A DNA stretch of 64,000 nt from Halocaridina rubra (taxonomy: Eukaryota; Arthropoda; Malacostraca; Decapoda; Atyidae), in the NCBI GenBank assembly GCA_037179515.1, contig JAXCGZ010001892.1, positions 101,001 through 165,000 of the forward strand, in the 5' to 3' direction. Below are positions 63,886 to 64,000 of this stretch, in pieces. The position numbers and the translations under genes were made by a program. Every line of letters starts with the position of its first letter. Position 1 is the stretch's first letter. The notes under the pieces are model-generated. The model ran no database searches. It had not been told where the DNA came from and saw only the letters and a list, made by a program, of their open reading frames with translations.

Positions 63886-64000
63886 GACCTTTATTGACAA
63901 GCTCAAACAATACCAAAAGTGTTTGCTTGCTTTAGGAACATAATTTATGTACGCCTTTATATGGCGATCACCTTGAGGAAACACTTTGTTACCACAGAAT

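Overview
The window looks like nuclear DNA of an arthropod, most likely a decapod crustacean. The evidence is a very high load of (GA)n, (CA)n, (TA)n and (AAT)n microsatellites, several non-LTR retrotransposon families, tRNA-derived SINEs, and a spliced C2H2 zinc-finger gene with GT-AG introns. The species cannot be fixed from the sequence alone. No prokaryotic operon, CRISPR array, rRNA or free-standing tRNA gene was seen.

Layout. 1-11 kb: microsatellites, two large minisatellites (47-bp unit at 2303-4043 and 48-bp unit at 6628-7215), SINE copies and one 5'-truncated LINE. 11-18 kb: a probable minus-strand gene of unknown function, with three phase-compatible exons between 13725 and 15547 and perhaps a first exon near 18.0 kb. 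Downstream of it lies a decayed ~80-bp repeat that may descend from C2H2 finger codons, and a 231-bp TA-flanked MITE lies at 17534-17764. 18.5-22.2 kb: a second LINE type inserted inside a CT microsatellite, a dead RTE-type LINE and a 158-bp tandem duplication. 25.4-37.6 kb: the main host gene, a plus-strand 12-exon gene. Its exons join in one continuous frame of 849 codons and predict a nuclear DNA-binding protein with a BED/C2H2-like finger, a polyproline run, an acidic patch, an AT-hook and ten C2H2 fingers. Its introns hold a nearly complete antisense LINE with an open ORF2, about 1 kb of pure (TA)n and two copies of an unclassified 270-bp repeat.

38-58 kb is dominated by one CR1-like LINE family, called LINE-A here, with about ten copies or relics. 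The best copy (about 53.66-57.80 kb, plus strand) has ORF1 (coiled coil plus an RRM-like C-terminal half) and ORF2 (APE-type endonuclease plus reverse transcriptase). ORF2 has no ATG ahead of its endonuclease domain. It overlaps ORF1 by about 93 nt in the -1 frame, and an A AAT TTT slippery heptamer sits at the start of the overlap. This suggests that ORF2 is made by -1 ribosomal frameshifting and is the most interesting observation in the window. A CpG-containing stretch with a palindromic E2F-type site near 46.9 kb may be a promoter.

58-64 kb: compound microsatellites, two tRNA-derived SINEs (one with a perfect 14-bp target duplication), and a ~115-bp tandem array that inverts on itself at 63.66 kb. 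The host genes carry unique coding sequence with clear splice sites; nearly everything else recognisable is repeat or mobile DNA.
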